Notes: generated by a model not told the origin, from the letters alone. 58,703 bases of DNA from Celeribacter persicus (GCF_003050785.1 NZ_QAOH01000018.1:1-58703); one strand, 5' to 3'. Positions 7,997 through 18,798 are shown, numbered from the stretch's first letter. Made by a program: numbers and translations.

Positions 7997-9078
7997 CCCG
8001 CCCCGAAGGAACAGATCAGCCCGAGATCGCCCGCACTCATCCCGCTATTGTGCTGCGCGAAGGCGATGATCGAGCCAGCCGACGAAGTATTCGCGTAATC
8101 TTGCAAAATGTTCGGCTGCTCTTCGGGGGACGGTTCACGACCCAGGACCTTCTTGCCGATGTAGTCGTTCATCGACTTGTTCGCCTGATGCAGCCAAAGG
8201 CGCTTGAGCGCGGTCGGCTCCTGCCCCTCCTCTTCCAAATGCTCTGCGATGTGCTGCGACACCAGCGGCAGCACCTCTTTGAACACCTTGCGACCGTTCT
8301 GCATAAACTGCATGTCGCGGCGGTCTTCCATCTGGTCGTGGGCCCGGCGCAGAAAGCCGTTGTTGTTGCGGATATTGTTGGAAAACTGCGTGGCGCAGCG
8401 GGTGGAGAGCACCCTGAACTGCGGCCCCGTCGCCACGTCGGAAGCTTCCAGCAACACCGCCGTCGCCACATCGCCGAAGATGAAATGACAATCCCGGTCG
8501 CGCCATTCGAGGTGGCCCGAGGTGATTTCCGGGCAAAGCACCAGCGCGCGTTTGATGGACCCCGCGCGGATCATGTCCGTTGCCGTCTGAATGCCGAAGG
8601 TCGCAGAAGAACAGGCGACATTCATATCGAAGGCAAAACCGCCCGCGCCCAGAAGCGCCTGAATCTCCACCGCCATCGCCGGATAGGCGCGCTCCATGTT
8701 GGACGCGGCGCAGAGGATCAGGTCGATGTCTGTGGCATCGACGCCGCCCATGGCAAGCGCCTGCTTCGCTGCATCGACCGCCATTTCCGCCATCATCGAC
8801 GGCTCTTCGTCGGAACGCGGTGTATAGCGCGGGCACATGCGGGTCGGGTCGAGAATGCCCTCTTTCTCCATCACATAGCGGTTCTCGATGCCGGAGGCAG
8901 CAAAGATGAATTCGGAGGAGGAATAGCTCTTCGCCTCAAGCTCACCTGCGGCGATCTCACCCGCGTGTTCGGCATTGTAAAGATCGACATAGGCGTTGAA
9001 CGACGCGACCAGTTCATCGTTGGAAATGGCATAGGGCGGAGTAAATACACCCGTTCCGCTGATCACAACCTCTTTCAT
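7960..9078 (-). CDS. FabH-like 3-oxoacyl-ACP synthase III family protein
   Basis: This thiolase-fold condensing enzyme has 372 residues. The Cys-His-Asn triad is visible: Cys156 in NVACSSATFG, His297 in WLHQANKS and Asn330 in YANTSSAGS. It is some 50 residues longer than canonical FabH (about 320), with an extra N-terminal segment (residues ~30-60). This resembles the longer FabH-like enzymes that prime fatty-acid synthesis with medium-chain acyl-CoA in pseudomonads; that assignment is inference. AGGAG lies 7 bases before ATG 9078. It is divergent from an acyl-CoA synthetase gene, consistent with acyl-chain recycling. Probably not the housekeeping fabH, which usually sits next to plsX. Confidence 0.82.
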   Translation of the reverse strand: MKEVVISGTGVFTPPYAISNDELVASFNAYVDLYNAEHAGEIAAGELEAKSYSSSEFIFAASGIENRYVMEKEGILDPTRMCPRYTPRSDEEPSMMAEMAVDAAKQALAMGGVDATDIDLILCAASNMERAYPAMAVEIQALLGAGGFAFDMNVACSSATFGIQTATDMIRAGSIKRALVLCPEITSGHLEWRDRDCHFIFGDVATAVLLEASDVATGPQFRVLSTRCATQFSNNIRNNNGFLRRAHDQMEDRRDMQFMQNGRKVFKEVLPLVSQHIAEHLEEEGQEPTALKRLWLHQANKSMNDYIGKKVLGREPSPEEQPNILQDYANTSSAGSIIAFAQHNSGMSAGDLGLICSFGAGYSVGSVVVEKL

Positions 9079-9322
9079 CCCACCGCTCCTTTGACGTATT
9101 CAGAGTGGGCGCACCCTAGTCAGGCACAAGGCCTTCGTCCACTGTTCCTGACCGGGCGATCTAAATTCTGACGTGGCGTCCAAGAGGGAATTTCGTCGCA
9201 TGACGCTGCGTTGTGCCCACCTGCGGCGCTCTTGCGCGGTGCGGGGATTGCCCGCATCATGGCCGCGAGGAGACGCATGTGCAGGACAAACTGCACGGCG
9301 GCAAAAGGTAGGGGAGGACAGG

Positions 9323-11221
9323 ATGCCATCCGATTTCAGCTCGCTTCAGGCGCGCAACGCGATTGATGCGGAAATGCCGTGGGAGGCACGCGATGTGCCC
9401 GTCACGATCTACGAACGTTTGACGAAAACCGCGAAAGCCTTCGGCAATCGCCCGGCCTTTTCCTATCAGATCACCTCGGGACCCAAGGACAAGGCCGAAA
9501 CCCTGACTTGGGCGGAAACGCATTACAAGACGACGCAGGTCGCAAATATGTTCCGCGCGCTTGGCGTGCATGAGACCGACGTGGTCGCCTACATCATGCC
9601 GAACGCCAACGAGACGGTGCTGACCTTCCTTGGCGGCATGGTCGCGGGCATCGTCAATCCGATCAACCCGCTCCTCGAACCCGAACAGATCGCCGCCATC
9701 CTGCGCGAAACCAATGCCAAGGTCGTGGTGACGCTCAAAAGCTTCCCGAAAACCGACGTCGCCCAGAAGGTCGCCGAGGCGGTGCGCCACGCGCCCCATG
9801 TCAATACGGTGCTCGAAGTCGATCTCCTGCGCTATCTGACGCCACCGAAAAAGTGGATCGTGCCCTTCATTCGTCCGAAAAACGACGACGCGAGGGCGCA
9901 TCACGCCGATATGCTCGATTTCAACGCGGAGTTGGCAAAATATCCCGGTGACAAGCTGACGTTCGAAGATATCCGCGAAGACCGCGTCGCCGCCTATTTC
10001 CACACCGGCGGCACCACCGGCATGCCGAAAGTGGCCCAGCACAAATATTCCGGCATGATCTATAATGGCTGGCTTGGCTCCCGGCTGCTCTTCACCGAAG
10101 AAGACAATATCATGTGTCCGCTGCCGCTGTTTCACGTGTTCGCCTGTCAGGTGATCGTGATGAGCCAGCTCGCCTCCGGGGCGCACGGGGTTTACCCGAC
10201 GCCGGCGGGTTATCGCGGCGAAGGCGTTTTCGACAATTTCTGGAAGCTCTGCGAGCGCTGGAAAATCTCCTTCATCATCACCGTGCCGACCGCCGTGTCC
10301 GTGCTGATGCAGCGCAAGGTGGATGCCGATATTTCCTCCGTACGCATGGCCTTTTCCGGCTCCGCGCCGCTGCCCGTCGAGCTTTACAAACGGTTTGAGG
10401 CGGCCGCAGGGGTCGAGATCGTCGAAGGCTACGGGCTGACCGAGGCCACTTGTCTCGTGTCCGTCAACCCGGTGGGCGGTCCGAAGAAAATCGGCTCCGT
10501 CGGCATTCCCTTCCCACATACGGATGTCAAAATCCTGCGCCATACGGCGGAAGGTCCGGTGGAATGTGCCGTGGACGAAGTTGGAGAGATCTGTATCGAC
10601 AGCCCCGGTGTCTTCGCCGGTTCGACCTACACGGAAAAGGACAAGAACCACGACCTGTTCCACCATGATGTCTATCTGCGAACCGGGGATCTGGGCCGGA
10701 TCGACACCGACGGCTATCTTTGGATCACCGGACGTGCCAAGGACCTGATCATCCGTGGCGGGCACAACATCGACCCGGCCGAGATCGAGGAAGCGCTGGC
10801 AGGTCACGAAGCCGTCGCCATGGCCGGCGCCATCGGTCAGCCGGATGCACATGCCGGCGAACTGCCCTGCGCCTATGTCGAACTGGTCGAAGGGGCCTCG
10901 GTCACCGCAGAGGATTTGATGACCTATGCCAAGGTCCACATCCACGAACGTGCCGCGATCCCGAAGCATATCGAGATCATGGACGAACTGCCGAAAACCG
11001 CCGTGGGCAAGGTGTTCAAACCCGACCTACGCAAGAGGGCGATCACCCGCATCTATAACGCGGCACTGGAGAGCGAAGGCCTGACCGCCCGCGTCGTTCA
11101 GGTGATCGACGACAAGAAACGCGGCCTCGTCGCCCGTGTCGATCCCGCCGCAAAAGCCGAGGCCGAACAACTCTCCCATGTTCTTGGCCGGTTCACCAAC
11201 CCTTGGGAATGGGCCGAGTAA
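9323..11221 (+). CDS. AMP-forming acyl-CoA synthetase
   Basis: This enzyme activates a carboxylic acid, probably a fatty acid, to its CoA thioester through an acyl-adenylate. The 632-residue product shows the family motifs in order: the phosphate loop HTGGTTGMPK at 227-236, YGLTEAT, the YLRTGDLG aspartate, the hinge region GRAKDLIIRGGHNIDP and the catalytic lysine segment PKTAVGKVFKPDLRK near the C-terminus. I start at ATG 9323, where GGGGAGGA lies just upstream; the frame is open further upstream but that extension is arginine-rich and unlike the family. Chain-length preference cannot be read. The divergent ketosynthase gene suggests a shared acyl-chain role. Confidence 0.87.
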   Translation: MPSDFSSLQARNAIDAEMPWEARDVPVTIYERLTKTAKAFGNRPAFSYQITSGPKDKAETLTWAETHYKTTQVANMFRALGVHETDVVAYIMPNANETVLTFLGGMVAGIVNPINPLLEPEQIAAILRETNAKVVVTLKSFPKTDVAQKVAEAVRHAPHVNTVLEVDLLRYLTPPKKWIVPFIRPKNDDARAHHADMLDFNAELAKYPGDKLTFEDIREDRVAAYFHTGGTTGMPKVAQHKYSGMIYNGWLGSRLLFTEEDNIMCPLPLFHVFACQVIVMSQLASGAHGVYPTPAGYRGEGVFDNFWKLCERWKISFIITVPTAVSVLMQRKVDADISSVRMAFSGSAPLPVELYKRFEAAAGVEIVEGYGLTEATCLVSVNPVGGPKKIGSVGIPFPHTDVKILRHTAEGPVECAVDEVGEICIDSPGVFAGSTYTEKDKNHDLFHHDVYLRTGDLGRIDTDGYLWITGRAKDLIIRGGHNIDPAEIEEALAGHEAVAMAGAIGQPDAHAGELPCAYVELVEGASVTAEDLMTYAKVHIHERAAIPKHIEIMDELPKTAVGKVFKPDLRKRAITRIYNAALESEGLTARVVQVIDDKKRGLVARVDPAAKAEAEQLSHVLGRFTNPWEWAE

Positions 11222-11240
11222 TCTCTGCTGCCACAGCTTC

Positions 11241-11266
11241 AAAACCCCGCCTCGGCGGGGTTTTCT
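11241..11266 (+). terminator. Terminator after acyl-CoA synthetase
   Basis: AACCCCGCC pairs with GGCGGGGTT around a two-base loop and is followed by TTTTC. It starts about 20 bases after the stop codon. Confidence 0.85.
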
Positions 11267-11417
11267 TGACGGAACTCCCGAAAATTCAATTCAATGTCGG
11301 GCTCGTTTACCGAATTTCAACCTTTGCCCCGTCATGATTGTACCCAGATCGCTCGATAGCGTGATCAGCATTCTCGCAAGCACGCTCAAAGCATGCATAT
11401 CCAGGAAAGGATCGGTC

Positions 11418-11636
11418 ATGATCGTCGGATTGCTCTTCGTCTCCCTGCTCATCGCGGCGTTGACCACGACTGTCGGCCTTGGGCTTGGCATGCCGCTCTG
11501 GTTGGGCCTTGCCGCCTTTCCGATGATCGGTGCTGCCGCCCTGCTCGTCCTGTCAGCGCTGATTTACAGTTTGCGCGCCCAGACCCAGAACCGGAACCAA
11601 TTCACACCCGCCGAGGGCGAACATCTTCTGGCCTGA
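11418..11636 (+). CDS. Small two-helix membrane protein, unknown function
   Basis: This 72-residue protein has two hydrophobic segments (about 3-22 and 29-51) and a short polar tail (RAQTQNRNQFTPAEGEH). I do not recognise a family. AGGAAAGG lies 7 bases before ATG 11418, which supports this start over an open frame extending upstream through the terminator. It is convergent with the SDR gene, 7 bases away. Confidence 0.65.
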   Translation: MIVGLLFVSLLIAALTTTVGLGLGMPLWLGLAAFPMIGAAALLVLSALIYSLRAQTQNRNQFTPAEGEHLLA

Positions 11637-11643
11637 ACCGCCC

Positions 11644-12408
11644 TTAATCCTCCCGGATATTGCGCATCATCAACCAGGCGAACAGGTTTGGCGACAGGCG
11701 GTTGAGCCACCAGGACAGGCGCGCAACACGCCCGACCGGAATGACATTCCGCCCCCGCTCCAACCCCTGCAAAATCTCTGCAACTGCCTGCTCCGGTGTC
11801 ATCGCATCGACCGTGTCCGCCGCCGATCCCGGTCGGCTCAACTCGCCAACCCGGTTGGAATCCCCCGGATTGGTCGCCACGAAACTCGGCGCTGCAATGA
11901 CACAGCGCACGCCATAAGGCTTTTCCTCCGCCCTCAGCGATTTGAAAAACCCTTCGAGCGCATGTTTGCTGGCCGCATAGCCCGTGCGCCGGATCAGCGG
12001 GGAAAACCCAGCCACCGAGGAGATGGCAAGATGCGTACCCCGCGCACGCTGCAGGTCCGGCAGAAACGCCTGCGCCATGTTCACCGCCGCAAAATAGTTG
12101 ATCTCGAAGAGCCTGCGATGTGTCTCTTCGGACAGTTCGGCGAATGTCCCGATCTGGGTCACCCCTGCATTGTAGATCACGAGATCTATTCCGGGCGCCG
12201 CCTCCCGGATTGTCTCGCACAGGCTGCGAAGGGCCGCCGTATCGGTCAGATCGCACCCATGGATGCGACGTTCGGGCAGTTCTCCGACCGCATCGAGCGC
12301 AGGCCCCGACAGGTCGATCAGAACCGTCGCCCAGCCCCGCGCCCGCAATTCGACATCAAATGCCCGACCCAGCCCCCCGGCCCCGCCGGTGATCACCGCC
12401 GTCTTCAT
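11644..12408 (-). CDS. Short-chain dehydrogenase/reductase (SDR) family oxidoreductase
   Basis: This NAD(P)-dependent classical SDR of 254 residues has the dinucleotide motif TGGAGGLG, NAG in IYNAGVTQ, the catalytic serine in AISSVAG and YAASK. The substrate is unknown. The start at 12408 makes an ATGA overlap with the stop of the epimerase gene, so it is the last gene of a coupled operon with a monooxygenase, a carrier and the epimerase. The family includes hydroxysteroid dehydrogenases and acyl reductases. Context suggests oxidation or reduction of a hydrophobic alcohol or ketone, which is inference. Confidence 0.85.
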   Translation of the reverse strand: MKTAVITGGAGGLGRAFDVELRARGWATVLIDLSGPALDAVGELPERRIHGCDLTDTAALRSLCETIREAAPGIDLVIYNAGVTQIGTFAELSEETHRRLFEINYFAAVNMAQAFLPDLQRARGTHLAISSVAGFSPLIRRTGYAASKHALEGFFKSLRAEEKPYGVRCVIAAPSFVATNPGDSNRVGELSRPGSAADTVDAMTPEQAVAEILQGLERGRNVIPVGRVARLSWWLNRLSPNLFAWLMMRNIRED

Positions 12409-13346
12409 AGCCCCGCCGCCCTGCGCCAAAGCTCGAAAATCTCGGCACTCGTCAACTCGGGCACATAGCCGAACCGCTCTTTCAACGCGGTGTTATCCAG
12501 CACCGGACGGTATTGCAGAAACCGCACCTGCTCCGGCCCGTAGCGCGACAGGCCTATCGGATGCGCCACGGCCAACACCATCCGCACCACCCAAGGCGGC
12601 AGGCGCAGGACCGGCTTGCCCAGTAAGCGGGCGAGATCGGTGACGCCCAGCGCGCCGTCCCCCGCGACATTGTAGATACCCGCCGGTCCGTCAATGATGG
12701 CACGTTTCAGGATGCGCGCCAGATCACGGGTCCAGATGAACACAAAGGGACTCCCGGACCCGCTCAGCGCCAGAAGCCGCGGCTTGTGAAACAGCGCCGT
12801 GATCTGGTTTTCCAACCCCGCGCCCAGCACCGTGCCGACCCGAAGCACCACTTGCTCAAGCTGCGGCTGCATCCTCCGCGCCTCTGCCAGCATCTCCTCA
12901 ACCTGCCGCTTGTGATCGGAATAGGCAAACTCGCGATTGCCCCGCACCGGATCGCTTTCGCGCAAAGGCATCGGATTGTCGGCATGATAACCATAGGCCG
13001 CACCCGAAGAGGTCACCACCAGCCGCCGCACGCCATGCGTCAGACAGGCGTCGAGAATGTTGCGCGACCCGGTCACATCCACCCGATGCGCGACCTCGCG
13101 TGTCGTCGGCGTGACGATGGAGGCAAGATGGATCACCACATCGGGCCGCTCCGTCCCGATCACCCGATCCGGGTCGGCACCTCCAACGTCGAGCGGCACG
13201 AAACGGATGTTTGCAGGCAAACCTGCGGGAGGACGCAGATCGGTGGCGATCACCTCAATGGCCGGTTCACCCGACAACCCGCTCAATTCGGCCAAAAGCG
13301 CCGATCCCACCGCGCCTGCGGCCCCCGTGATCAAAACCTTGGTCAT
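12405..13346 (-). CDS. NAD-dependent epimerase/dehydratase family protein (extended SDR)
   Basis: This extended-SDR protein of 313 residues has an N-terminal GAAGAVG nucleotide motif, a TSSGAAYG segment and YSDHK as the catalytic YxxxK. This fold includes sugar epimerases and 3-beta-hydroxysteroid dehydrogenases. The start at 13346 overlaps the carrier stop as ATGA. Translation of this gene may depend on ribosomes arriving through the carrier gene, which here contains a premature stop. The reaction cannot be named. Confidence 0.82.
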   Translation of the reverse strand: MTKVLITGAAGAVGSALLAELSGLSGEPAIEVIATDLRPPAGLPANIRFVPLDVGGADPDRVIGTERPDVVIHLASIVTPTTREVAHRVDVTGSRNILDACLTHGVRRLVVTSSGAAYGYHADNPMPLRESDPVRGNREFAYSDHKRQVEEMLAEARRMQPQLEQVVLRVGTVLGAGLENQITALFHKPRLLALSGSGSPFVFIWTRDLARILKRAIIDGPAGIYNVAGDGALGVTDLARLLGKPVLRLPPWVVRMVLAVAHPIGLSRYGPEQVRFLQYRPVLDNTALKERFGYVPELTSAEIFELWRRAAGL

Positions 13347-14245
13347 CGCACCGCTGCCCTCCGGGACCAGAACTGTGCCAACACAAGCCCAGAGATCGCA
13401 TGCCAGACGCCCCAAAGCGCCGCGATCACCGCCATACCGCCCATCCCGTGGAAAAATCCGAAGATGAGTACAAGCCCCAGCCCCGAATTCTGAATCCCGG
13501 TCTCAATGGTGATGGCCCGCCGGTCATAGGGCGACACGCGGGCGAGACTGGCCGTGGCATAGCCGCCCGCCAGCGCCAGCGCATTGTGCAGTATCACGAT
13601 GAGGATCACGTAACGGGCATAGTCCAGAAACACGCCCCAATTTGCCGCCAGCGCCAGCACAATAAACCCGAGGAAGATCAGCATCGAGAGGCTTTGCAAC
13701 GGACGTCGGATGCGATGCGCGATCTGAGGCCGTTAGCGATAAAGCACGATCCCGGCCAAGAGCGGCAGGAGCAACATCAGGCTCACGGTGATCGCGATCC
13801 GCACCGGGTCGATCTCCACCACGCTCAGAATCTCCCGTGAGGGTGTGTAGAGCTGCCCCCAGAAGGCGATGTTGAGCGGGGTGAGCACGATCGCGCCCAT
13901 GGTGGCGCAGCCGGTCATCGACACTGAAAGCGCCGCATTTCCCCCGGCGCGATGGGTGATGAAATTGGAAATATTACCCCCCGGACAGGCGGCCACCAAG
14001 ATCAGCCCCAGCGCGACGGAGGCGCTTGGTTGCAATACGAGAATCATCAGAAAGGTCAGCGTGGGCAACACCACGAATTGCGACGCAAGCCCGGTCAAAA
14101 GCGGCTTTGGTGCGCGCAATAGCTGGGCGAAATCCGACGGTTTGAGATCGAGTGCGACCGAGAACATGACAATCGCCAGAATGGCATTCATGACGAGCAA
14201 CCCCGTGGGGCTAAAATTCAGAACGATGCTGTCGATATCCGTCAT
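13343..14245 (-). pseudogene. Bile acid:sodium symporter family (BASS) carrier, interrupted by an in-frame stop
   Basis: The reading frame starts at ATG 14245 (MTDIDSIVLNFSPTGLLV) and shows BASS features such as SVALDLKP and AACPGGNISNFITHRAGGN. It stops at TAA, 13735-13733, after LLPLLAGIVLYR. The same frame resumes directly after the stop and runs to 13343 with further membrane helices and the family segment TIETGIQNSGLGLVLIF. Together the halves make about 299 residues, the normal BASS length, so a single sense codon appears to have become TAA. A TTG at 13699 could restart translation, but I see no clear ribosome site. Sequencing error, stop readthrough and real inactivation are all possible. 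It overlaps both neighbours by four bases (ATGA). Confidence 0.8.
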
Positions 14246-15588
14246 GCCGCCCCCTTCGAGAGCGCCCGGATCCAGCCCGTGACGGCTTTGCGATAGGTCG
14301 CCTTGTCGACGTAATAGGCCATGCGTGCGAGGCTCAGGTACTTCACACCGCCCGTGGCACGCTGAAAATTTTTGGATTTTTCGACCTGCAACTCCAGCGC
14401 GGCCGTGCTGTTGTCCCGCAACCCACGAATGTAACGCGCGATCATTTCCGCCTGTTCATGCCGCCCCTGCCAACCAAGCCCCGAGGCCTCCACCATACCC
14501 AGCACGAAGAGATCGTCGCGTGCCGGATGCATACAGTTGAGATAGAGATGCGGTGCGGCACCCTGCCAGTTGAGCAACTCCTTGTCGATGAACGGATAAT
14601 GCAGCAGATAGCCGGTCGCGGTCAGGATCATATCGTACTCGGCCTCTGTGCCATCGGTAAAATGCACTGTCTTGCCGTCGAGTCGGTCGATGTCCGGTCG
14701 TACAGTCAGATCGCCATGTCCCGCATGGAACAGGATCAGCGAATTCACCACCGGGTGGCTTTCGTAGAGCCTGTAATCAGGTTTCGGAAATCCGTATTTC
14801 TGCGGATTGCCTACGAACCATTTGAGCAGGAATCCATCCACCCGGCGTTTCAGCCACATCGGCAGGTTCACCGCGCCGCCCAGCGTATCAGCGGGACGCC
14901 CAAAGACGTATTTCGGCACGAAATAATAGCCCCGGCGCAGGGAAATATCGCAGTTCACCCCATGATGGATCGCATCCACCGCGATGTCGCAACCGGAATT
15001 GCCCGCTCCCACGATCAGCACCCGTTTGCCTGCGAATTGTCTGGGCGAGCGGTACTGGGCGGAATGGATCATCTCCCCCTCGAAATGGCCCTTGAACTGC
15101 GGGATATTCGGTTGCGAGAGCGTGCCGTTGGCGATCAGAACCCCCGCGAAAACTGCGCTCTGTTCCTCTCCCGCCCCATCGCGCCAAGTAACGCGCCAGC
15201 CGTCACCGCTCTCCCCCAGCGGTTCGGCCCTGAGCACCTCGCAATTGAACGCATAGTCGCGATAGAGATCATAAGCCTTGGCGAACTCACGGAAATAATG
15301 CGCCATCTCCCGGTGCGACGGGTACTCGGCCACCTCTTCGCGCATCGGGAAATCGGTGAACTCCGTCATCGTCTTGGACGAGATCAGATGCGCGCTTTCA
15401 TACATGGTCGAGCGCGGTGCCTCGATGTCCCAAAGCCCGCCCACATCGGAATGCAGCTCGAAGCCCTGAAAGGCGATCCCCTGTTCGCGCAGCACTTTGG
15501 CCATTGCAAGCCCCATCGGCCCGGCCCCGATCAGCGCATATTTTTCCGCCGCGGCACCTTCGGGCGCCACGTCCGTTTTCGCAGTCAT
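14242..15588 (-). CDS. Flavin-containing monooxygenase (FMO/Baeyer-Villiger-like)
   Basis: This soluble FAD- and NADPH-dependent monooxygenase has 448 residues. The FAD-binding GAGPMGLA lies at about 21-28. The FMO signature FxGxxxHxxxY is present as FEGEMIHSAQY, and the NADPH-binding GAGNSGCDIAVD follows shortly after. ATG 15588 has GGGAGG seven bases upstream; an extension to 15636 is open but unsupported. It is the first gene of the operon and divergent from a TetR regulator that is the likely repressor. The family oxygenates amines, sulfides or ketones. The neighbours (carrier, epimerase and SDR) suggest catabolism of an imported terpenoid- or steroid-like compound, which is inference. 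Confidence 0.85.
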   Translation of the reverse strand: MTAKTDVAPEGAAAEKYALIGAGPMGLAMAKVLREQGIAFQGFELHSDVGGLWDIEAPRSTMYESAHLISSKTMTEFTDFPMREEVAEYPSHREMAHYFREFAKAYDLYRDYAFNCEVLRAEPLGESGDGWRVTWRDGAGEEQSAVFAGVLIANGTLSQPNIPQFKGHFEGEMIHSAQYRSPRQFAGKRVLIVGAGNSGCDIAVDAIHHGVNCDISLRRGYYFVPKYVFGRPADTLGGAVNLPMWLKRRVDGFLLKWFVGNPQKYGFPKPDYRLYESHPVVNSLILFHAGHGDLTVRPDIDRLDGKTVHFTDGTEAEYDMILTATGYLLHYPFIDKELLNWQGAAPHLYLNCMHPARDDLFVLGMVEASGLGWQGRHEQAEMIARYIRGLRDNSTAALELQVEKSKNFQRATGGVKYLSLARMAYYVDKATYRKAVTGWIRALSKGAA

Positions 15589-15628
15589 TGATGTTCCTCC
15601 CTTTGGCATCCGAAGATGCCGTTTTAGA

Positions 15629-15644
15629 TTGAACAACTGTTAAA
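15629..15644. promoter_or_regulatory. Candidate TetR operator
   Basis: The 16-base imperfect palindrome TTGAACAACTGTTAAA matches its reverse complement at 12 of 16 positions. It lies in the 75-base gap between the divergent monooxygenase and TetR genes, where such a repressor normally binds. It could control both directions. Confidence 0.45.
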
Positions 15645-15663
15645 AATAGTGCAAGATATTCTT

Positions 15664-16323
15664 ATGAACCCGCAAAAAGACAAAGAAAATCAGAGACAAC
15701 GCGCACCGAGCCAAAGGTCTCTGGCAACCCGCGCCCGTATCTTCAATGCTGCAGAAACCCTGTTTTCCGAACGCGGTTTCGAGGGTGCATCGATTCGCGA
15801 CATCGCCGCTGCTGCGGGAGTACAAGGGGCTCTGGTGAATCATCATGGCGGCAGCAAGGAAGCGCTTTTCGCGACCATCGTGTCCCGGCGAGCCGAGGAA
15901 CTGGCCCGACTCCGTCTCGACGCACTGGATGTCCTGTTACGGCAAGGCACGCCAAGCCTGCGCGATATTCTGGCGTGCTTCATCACGCCCCTGCTCGACA
16001 AGGTGACAGGCGGCGATCCCGGTTGGCTGGCCTATGGGCGGTTGATCGCTCTGGTCTCCGCCGACGACCGCTGGCGCGAGTTGACGGAAGCCTGTTTCGA
16101 TCCGACGGTCGCACGGTTCATGGTGGAAATCCGCAAGCAGCGCCCAGATGCGGACCCCGCCAGGATCGGCGCCTGTTTCGTCTTCATGGTTTCGGCCATG
16201 CTGTCCGTCTGCACCTCGCGCTGGAGGATCGGTGCGTTGGCCGGTGGAACCCCTGAGCAGGACCTCGTGGAAAGCCTGCTCGATTTTTGCGAAGCGGGGT
16301 TCGAGACGGCCACACGGCCCTGA
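15664..16323 (+). CDS. TetR/AcrR family transcriptional regulator
   Basis: This DNA-binding regulator has 219 residues. The N-terminal helix-turn-helix covers about 20-65 (RARIFNAAETLFSERGFEGA, then SIRDIAAAAGVQGALVNHHG), ending in the usual GSKEALF. The ligand-binding C-terminal half is not diagnostic. I prefer ATG 15664 over a GTG at 15649. It is divergent from the monooxygenase operon and probably represses it and itself. The ligand may be the substrate of that operon, which is inference. It ends 6 bases from the convergent GNAT gene. Confidence 0.85.
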   Translation: MNPQKDKENQRQRAPSQRSLATRARIFNAAETLFSERGFEGASIRDIAAAAGVQGALVNHHGGSKEALFATIVSRRAEELARLRLDALDVLLRQGTPSLRDILACFITPLLDKVTGGDPGWLAYGRLIALVSADDRWRELTEACFDPTVARFMVEIRKQRPDADPARIGACFVFMVSAMLSVCTSRWRIGALAGGTPEQDLVESLLDFCEAGFETATRP

Positions 16324-16329
16324 TCCGGC

Positions 16330-16833
16330 TCAGACCAGATCGTCCTCACTCAGATGCGCATAGGCATCAGGATAAATCAGTGTTTCATGTGCCATACCCG
16401 TACCCGGTGCGATCGGATAGAGCAGGGTGTGCTCGGGCATCATCGTGGTTTCCAGATGGGACGCGGCCAGTTTGGAAAAGCCCACGCGCGAGAAATAACG
16501 TGCATCGCCAATCACGATCACCGCCTTCGCCCCCTCGCGCCTGGCACAATCCATCCCACGCACAACGAGTTCGCGTCCCATGCCCCGTTTGTGGTGGCTC
16601 GGTGAAACCGCAAGAATCGACAGCACCCACCAGTCCTCCGGCGCGACCATCCGGGCACAGCAGACATAGCCGATCATGGCCCCGGTCTCGTCACAGGCTA
16701 CGCGCTCCATCGCCATCGCCTGCTCGTCCCGAAGCGCCTGAGCGAAACGATACATGTCGGGGCCGCCGAACGTGCTGTCCAGCAACACGGACAAGGGAAG
16801 CTCGTCATTTGTGGTCAGAGCACGTAAATGCAT
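16330..16833 (-). CDS. GNAT family N-acetyltransferase (YhbS-like)
   Basis: This predicted acetyl-CoA-dependent acetyltransferase has 167 residues. The acetyl-CoA loop is visible in HHKRGMGRELV (the Q/RxxGxG/A pattern), followed by the typical strand VIVIGDARYFSRVGF. It resembles the second GNAT at 22380-22859 in layout: GYV or GYA, then MVAPxxW, the acetyl-CoA loop, and GDxxYFSRxGF or GDPDFYTRCGF. The two are probably distant paralogues. The substrate is unknown. Confidence 0.8.
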   Translation of the reverse strand: MHLRALTTNDELPLSVLLDSTFGGPDMYRFAQALRDEQAMAMERVACDETGAMIGYVCCARMVAPEDWWVLSILAVSPSHHKRGMGRELVVRGMDCARREGAKAVIVIGDARYFSRVGFSKLAASHLETTMMPEHTLLYPIAPGTGMAHETLIYPDAYAHLSEDDLV

Positions 16834-17055
16834 CCGCAGCCTCGCAAGAAAATCTCATATCTCAAAGCGCATATCCCGAAGTTTCGCATCAGGTTTTTAC
16901 ACCACACCTCCATATAGCTTTGCAGGTGCAGAAAAGGCCTGACAAGACCGAATAGAAGTTCCGGATGAAATCCGGGAGCAGCGTTACATTTCCATGCAGC
17001 TGACACAGGTGCTGCACAGGGAATGGAACAGGTTTGGCTCGCACCTGCGATCCCT

Positions 17056-17086
17056 AAAAGAAAAGGCCGCCCGAAGGCGACCTTTC
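17056..17086 (-). terminator. Terminator of groESL
   Basis: AAAGGcCGCC pairs with GGCGaCCTTT around CGAA. On the minus strand it runs into a T-rich stretch, the complement of AAAAGAAAA at 17057-17065. It lies about 25 bases beyond the groEL stop. Confidence 0.8.
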
Positions 17087-17112
17087 CAAAAGCACTTATG
17101 GCGTGTGGCAGA

Positions 17113-18762
<1,650 letters not shown>

Positions 18763-18798
18763 TCACTCCGTAAATTCGGTTTGAGGGGATCGGATGTC

